A stretch of 64,000 nt of DNA, taken from contig CM038221.1 of the NCBI GenBank assembly GCA_021442155.1, positions 47,501,648-47,565,647 on the forward strand, read 5' to 3'. Position numbers and translations under genes: made by a program. This document shows, piece by piece, positions 60,801 to 64,000 of the stretch. This DNA is from Cymbidium sinense. Taxonomy: Eukaryota; Streptophyta; Magnoliopsida; Asparagales; Orchidaceae. Under the pieces are notes generated by a model. The model ran no database searches. It worked only from the letters and a program-made list of their open reading frames with translations, and was not told the origin of the DNA. Numbering within the stretch: the first letter of the stretch is position 1; each line of letters begins with the position of its first letter.

Positions 60801-63800
60801 GGCGTGGATCTGCAGGTAAAAAACATTTTTTACTTTTTGGCGGGCACTATAGCAACAGGAATTTTATCTGTTTTTCTAATAATTGTCATTGTTCTTGAAA
60901 TCTCATGCTAATTTCTTTTAATTACATTGTGAAGTTTCAATTTTCACAAAATAATATATCTTAAGAAGTACTAACTGGGTATAGTACAGCGAACAATAGA
61001 AAATATATTCAAAAATGAGTGGAAAAAATATTATCTGAGAAACGAGAACAGGTAAACCTAAGTATATATCAATATAAATTATTTAAAATGATAACTGAGA
61101 ATATGTTTATCTCATGCAAACACCAAACAACAAATATGAATTAAGGGAAAATGAGAATTTATAAAGCCAATCTCTAATAATTAGTGGTGGTGATGGTTAC
61201 TTATTGGTCATGGTTGAGAAAATATTTAGAATTCGGAAATCTCAAACACTATCAATCTTTGATTGTAATATGTATTTGGAGTATGTTAATTATTGTTGTC
61301 GTGCAAGAGATATGGATATATACTCAATCATGCATGTACTATGTGCACAAACATCCATTTGAATGCATCCTCTTTTACTGATGCTTGGCATTGTCTATAT
61401 GTAATACTTAGCTTTACCACACGGTCAAAAGATTCTTGGTATTGATTTGCCTAGTCTGTTTAAAGCTGGAATGGACCTGCTTGAATTTGATTCAATACCC
61501 TAGCTTATTCATCGGCTTCAGTATGTTTCTAGTGGGTCAGAGGTAAGGTTTTTGCGATTGTGAAGGAACTTAAAGAACCCGACAACATAGTTTTAAGCAG
61601 CTACACTAGTGTAGGAGGAATGTGTATAAGCATTTTACTCTTTTTATAATGAGGCTTTCGAGTGTTTGGTAGCATATTTTATCACCTTTTGAATGTTGAT
61701 CAATACATATTTACAACAATTCAGCATTATAATGCGTATAGTAGTTCTGTAGTGTGGATAGAAAGCATTGAAATGCTTCTATATTGGTTGCCAGTTGTCT
61801 TGGAATTTCATTTAAAATAAGAGCTGTGAGTCAACTCACACAAACTCCAAAATAGAGACATCATAAGGCTACTTTTAGCAATCTCAAATATATCAAAAAG
61901 TCTTGTGGGAAAATGGGTTATTTTATACTAAGACCAAGCAGTTGGACGTGGAAACATTCTCAAAATGTTGATGGTGCTGGCTTGATTGAAGACAAGAAGT
62001 CACATTTAAATGTTGTATTTTTGTTAGAGATAACTTATTCACCTGACAAAGATAAGAAACAAGCTATTATGACCAAATGCTGAGATTGAATATAGATCTT
62101 TGGCCTATTATGCATGTGAAATGATATGGGCAAAGACTCCCTTAGGGTAGTTTAGTTTTATAGTTACATGCCTTATGGTTTGGTATTGTGAAAATTGTGT
62201 TGCCATTGACAACATCTTTATGTTTAATGAAAGAACTTGATCTTTTGATGTTGATTGTCATTTCATTTATGATGATGATGTACTTTTAAGAATGTCACTC
62301 ATATTTTAAGAACATGCAGTTATAGAAGTTCTAAAACTTTTTTTCTCAATTGTGTAACAAGCTAATATGCTCTAGCTTGAGCTGGAGTGCTAACAAAGGA
62401 AAATATCAAGTTAGTGAAATTCTTTATATTTGGTAAATGATGTGCGTGCACATGAATAATATATATGTACGTATGTATGTATGTATGTATGTATATATAT
62501 ATATATATATATATGAAAAGAGAGGGCATTTTTTAATGACTATCTTGTTTTATTACCAAAAGGAAGCTTTTTTTAATTAAGTTTAATGCAATATTCATCC
62601 AAAAATTGTGGAACAGTAAAAACAGAAGAAGACTTCATTGTTTTCATTGGATTTGCACAAATATTATGATAGTGACAAAGAAAAAAGGGCATCTAAAAAA
62701 ATTTACTGAATTTAAAGTAAGTTCCTTCCACATCTATGAATTAATACAACCATGAAAAATGTGAAAAAAATGAAATGAACCTACTTTTTTTGACCAAATT
62801 ACATTTGAAAAATGTAATTTTCTTGGGTAAAATGAGTGCTTTGTGCAACTATCTTCCAAGATTACCATGCAACTTTAAATTTTTTTGAAAATTTCGGCAA
62901 AGTAAATAAAAAGAAATTCTGAAAAAAAAATCTAAGGCCTTATTTGGGATCATTTTTTGCTTTAAATTTTTTAATTTCTAAAAGAATAGTTAGAAGTTAA
63001 TACAACATATTTGTTTACTTATTTTTTTTAAAATAAACTGATTTATTTTAAAAACACTAAAAAAAAGTATAAAATGATTTTAACATTAATTATTATTATT
63101 TTTTGATCCCTAACCCAACTACCGATTCACAGCATTGGTGGGAATGCACCAACAAGGTGTTTATTTGCACTGATGAAACGTCAAGCAGATTATATTGAAC
63201 AACTCATTTGTTAGTGAGAAGGTGTGTCAACATCCGTAATGCTTATTGAATGCCTCGTGGTCTTTTTGATAAAACTTGATGGTTTGTCTGTTTATTTAGG
63301 GTTCAATGACATTTTTTTTTAATTTATGCATTAAAATTGTGTTGTAGGATGCTGGTGGGAGGTAGATTGATATTGTGTTGGTAGCATCAAATTGGAGCTA
63401 TCACAATAAATTCTCTCCAAATCTTGTCGCATTTATATTAAGTTTTTTTTTTATGCAGTTCATGCGTCAATCAATGCAACAAAGAAACTCATTGAATTAC
63501 TTATTTTGGGCTACTGCTGCCACTCAAACTAACAAAAATGTCCATAAACACTCCTTTTAGGTCACATTTCTTAGCACATTTTGGAACCTTTTACAGCTTG
63601 TGATACACCTTCGTTATGTATGTTAGAGCCCTAAAGACCTAGAAAAAAATGATCCGGACATGGATAATTATTTCCAGTTGATCAATCCTTTGTTGCATAA
63701 TTTTTGTTTTTTATCCCATTTAAAACGAGCTGCAGTTTATAAAATATTAACATCTAATACGTTCTCTTTGATATTTAAACGTGTGTTATTGTATTTTTAT

Positions 63801-64000
63801 CTTTTTTACTAAAACCTGTTTTACCTTCAGATTCTTGTAGAAGAAGCAAATGCAGAATTCTTTATGTGGTTCCAAGTTGCTTTATCACTTCTTGATTCTG
63901 TTGTATTTTCTTTTCTTCTATTAACTTAAGCTATATCTTCAGATATTCTTGCAGACGAAATGATTCCAAGAATTCTTGATCTAGTCCAAAGCTGCTTATC
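53799..64000 (+). CDS. TELO2: TELO2/TEL2-like TTT-complex protein (5' part, 7 exons, runs off the window)
   Basis: Plant homologue of Tel2 (TELO2). With TTI1 and TTI2 it forms the TTT co-chaperone, which works with HSP90/R2TP to fold and stabilise PIKK kinases such as ATM, ATR and TOR (established for yeast and animals). The exon order 53,799-53,985, 54,166-54,194, 54,266-54,368, 54,868-55,042, 59,244-59,441, 60,655-60,815 and 63,943 to past 64,000 gives one open frame of about 303 residues. Recognisable segments: HVDQVICALHSLAV near residue 38, FYHGAAFPAMSRML near 90, SSWLSFFP then VYDSFFVEGP near 110-130 (human TELO2 has a WLELLP/ASFFLEGP-like stretch), LLVLCLLEKEGV near 166, and GSLFFVGETFSRICRRGS then MIPRIL near 265-295. 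The family is usually near 850-1,000 residues, so the C-terminal two thirds, including the conserved Telomere_reg-2 domain, lie outside the window. The start has ATGG context and gives the N-terminus typical of plant homologues. I believe the Arabidopsis counterpart is EMB2423, from memory only. Confidence 0.9.
54166..54194 (+). CDS. TELO2: TELO2-like exon 2 (29-nt micro-exon)
   Basis: The acceptor is TTTTGTAG and the donor CAG|GTACCT. The 29 nt plus the carried base give exactly ten codons (SAVDPLHASQ), restoring the frame. So small an exon is easily missed by gene finders. Confidence 0.82.
54266..54368 (+). CDS. TELO2: TELO2-like exon 3
   Basis: The acceptor is TTGATCAG and the donor CA|GTGCGT. 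It encodes VLAAEVPTDSERDQW and then FYHGAAFPAMSRMLIY, the conserved FYHGAAF segment. The frame leaves one base. Confidence 0.88.
54827..54864. repeat. (TC)n microsatellite forming the polypyrimidine tract of intron 3
   Basis: About 16 TC units run up to cggcag at the exon 4 acceptor (54,867). The microsatellite directly supplies the pyrimidine tract, so its length could affect splicing. Confidence 0.88.
54868..55042 (+). CDS. TELO2: TELO2-like exon 4
   Basis: 175 nt. It encodes the SSWLSFFPSSARKQVYDSFF segment followed by VEGPPTEIIQTLVPVL, the best match to animal TELO2. The donor is AG|GTTGTA. Two bases are left, and exon 5 completes an arginine codon. Confidence 0.9.
55261..55507. mobile_element. 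MITE-like foldback element in intron 4
   Basis: The left arm (55,261-55,316: ttttgggggatttacataa, then tatttacatatctaacacc) pairs with the right arm (55,443-55,507: ggtgttagatatgtaaatg, then tatgtaaatcttccaaaaa). The arms are about 55-65 nt with a few mismatches, and the total length is about 247 bp. No transposase and no clear target duplication are visible, so the superfamily is open. Confidence 0.75.
57160..57540 (+). pseudogene. Decayed LINE (RTE-type) C-terminal tail, sense strand
   Basis: Translated with stops and shifts, it shows residues resembling the end of RTE ORFs: an IRK..LRN stretch near 57,245, a RDRPR then EKFMQN stretch near 57,390-57,440 (compare GRGRPKKTW...KDM), and a final D..KRI then a small stretch near 57,475-57,510. 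A weak echo of the final phrase (aactccaaatag ... ctaa) recurs at 57,655-57,685. Similarity is weak and this is my reading by eye. Confidence 0.4.
57841..58236 (-). pseudogene. LINE C-terminal region after RT
   Basis: Open for 131 codons but without a natural start. It carries the typical plant RTE tail: IAEMRVLRYMSDFTFRNKMRN, then VASVVDKIRESRLRWFDHIK and a final GRGKP. This is the segment between RT and the 3' end of the element. Confidence 0.85.
58413..59000 (-). pseudogene. LINE RT remnant with lost catalytic residues
   Basis: Read on the minus strand. The RT start (LLVPIFKNKCDAQEYANYRE) is near 58,920, motif A reads YVNLEKAYVKV near 58,690 instead of [11 protein letters not shown], and motif C reads LAND near 58,430 instead of FADD. 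Both catalytic aspartate sites are therefore changed, and frameshifts separate the pieces. It cannot encode an active RT. Confidence 0.85.
59244..59441 (+). CDS. TELO2: TELO2-like exon 5
   Basis: 198 nt. It encodes LLVLCLLEKEGVQRMVSEFD and then ADRSLIISRVGQLLASIPDK. The donor is TCATA|GTATCC, two bases before an in-frame TAG would form; splicing replaces the stop with a tyrosine codon (TA plus C of exon 6). Confidence 0.88.
59442..60654 (+). other. Intron 5 (1.2 kb)
   Basis: Donor GTATCC, acceptor TAGCTTAG. AT-rich with T-runs; I see no repeat or gene in it. Confidence 0.75.
60655..60815 (+). CDS. TELO2: TELO2-like exon 6
   Basis: 161 nt. It encodes SFIRRIVIQLLDGAEKKAL and, after a short hydrophilic linker, GSLFFVGETFSRICRRGSA, which corresponds to the SFVSQVLGKACV segment of animal TELO2. 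The donor is CAG|GTAAAA. The acceptor at 60,654 is chosen because it gives the right phase; a nearby ctag at 60,649 would shift the frame. Confidence 0.87.
61815..62290 (+). pseudogene. Ty1/copia pol remnant (end of RT and RNase H)
   Basis: In order, with stops and frameshifts: VSQLTQTPK near 61,828, LKYIKKSCGK near 61,882, GLFYTKTKQLDVETFS near 61,915, a DGAGLIEDKKS stretch near 61,966 (family DADWAG..DDRKS), FVRDNL near 62,018, KKQ near 62,054, AEIEYRSLAYYACEMIW near 62,079 (family AEAEYRSLA), YCEN..AIDNI then FNERT near 62,185-62,235 and DVDCHFI near 62,247 (family HIEVDCHFI). The order is that of copia RNase H. At least three frame changes and several stops make it dead. LTRs were not found. 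Confidence 0.8.
62467..62514. repeat. (GTAT)n and (TA)n compound microsatellite
   Basis: About six ATGT/GTAT tetramers are followed by about 11 TA units, in intron 6. Confidence 0.9.
63943..64000 (+). CDS. TELO2: TELO2-like exon 7, partial
   Basis: With acceptor CTTCAG at 63,942 it reads DILADEMIPRILDLVQSCL. A second acceptor (TTGCAG, 63,954) 12 nt downstream keeps the frame and drops four residues. MIPRIL matches the LVPRL segment of animal TELO2. The exon continues beyond the window. Confidence 0.82.

Larger units (their letters stand above)
60816..63942 (+). other. Intron 6 (3.1 kb)
   Basis: Donor GTAAAAAA, acceptor ATATCTTCAG. It carries a decayed Ty1/copia region (61,815-62,290) and a microsatellite (62,467-62,514). 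60,960-61,200 has only a vague likeness to a LINE tail. The rest (61,200-61,800 and 62,520-63,940) shows nothing I recognise. Confidence 0.75.

Noticed and set aside
60960..61200. Possible second LINE tail remnant in intron 6
   Set aside because: Only a short GKPK-like and an NKYEL..NEN stretch; too weak to call.

Overview
The window looks like nuclear DNA of a flowering plant. It is AT-rich. The first 51.8 kb hold no host gene and are packed with nested retroelements. The last 10 kb hold the 5' part of a multi-exon gene with plant-type GT-AG introns. The LINE relatives belong to the RTE type common in plants, and an intron carries a Ty1/copia relic. I cannot place the species from the sequence. 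Layout, 1-51,777: this block is built from at least eight copies or pieces, in both orientations, of one very long non-coding repeat. The repeat has LTR-like ends (TGTTGACCTC... to ...CCACA). Two copies look like complete solo LTRs of about 7.8 kb (532-8,373) and 7.5 kb (14,162-21,618), each flanked by a 5-bp duplication with one mismatch. A third, about 7.0 kb copy (29,902-36,862) is followed by a short leader containing ggcgactcc, as expected just inside a 5' LTR. The other pieces are truncated, nested or inverted. A 2.6-kb stretch (38,042-40,632) with degenerate tandem repeats of about 330 bp may be internal retroelement DNA. A 2.8-kb RTE-type LINE (24,068-26,874, minus strand) sits in one copy between perfect 25-bp target duplications. 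Several LTR copies share, in the same order, a TATA-centred hairpin, a leader, a splice-donor-like GAG|GTATG, variable tandem sub-repeats, a branch-point/acceptor-like signal (CTAAC...TTTTGCAG|GTGT), and a second hairpin (GGGTAG...CTACCC). This suggests a promoter plus spliced non-coding leader inside the LTR. Layout, 51,778-53,798: AT-rich intergenic DNA with no recognised gene; the promoter of the next gene should lie here. Layout, 53,799-64,000: the first seven exons of a plant homologue of TELO2/TEL2, the Tel2 subunit of the TTT co-chaperone that matures PIKK kinases. The gene runs off the right edge. Its large introns carry a MITE-like foldback (intron 4), an antisense RTE LINE with lost catalytic residues (intron 4), a probable older sense-strand LINE tail (intron 4) and a decayed Ty1/copia RNase H region (intron 6). 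All splice sites are canonical and the reading frame holds across every junction.
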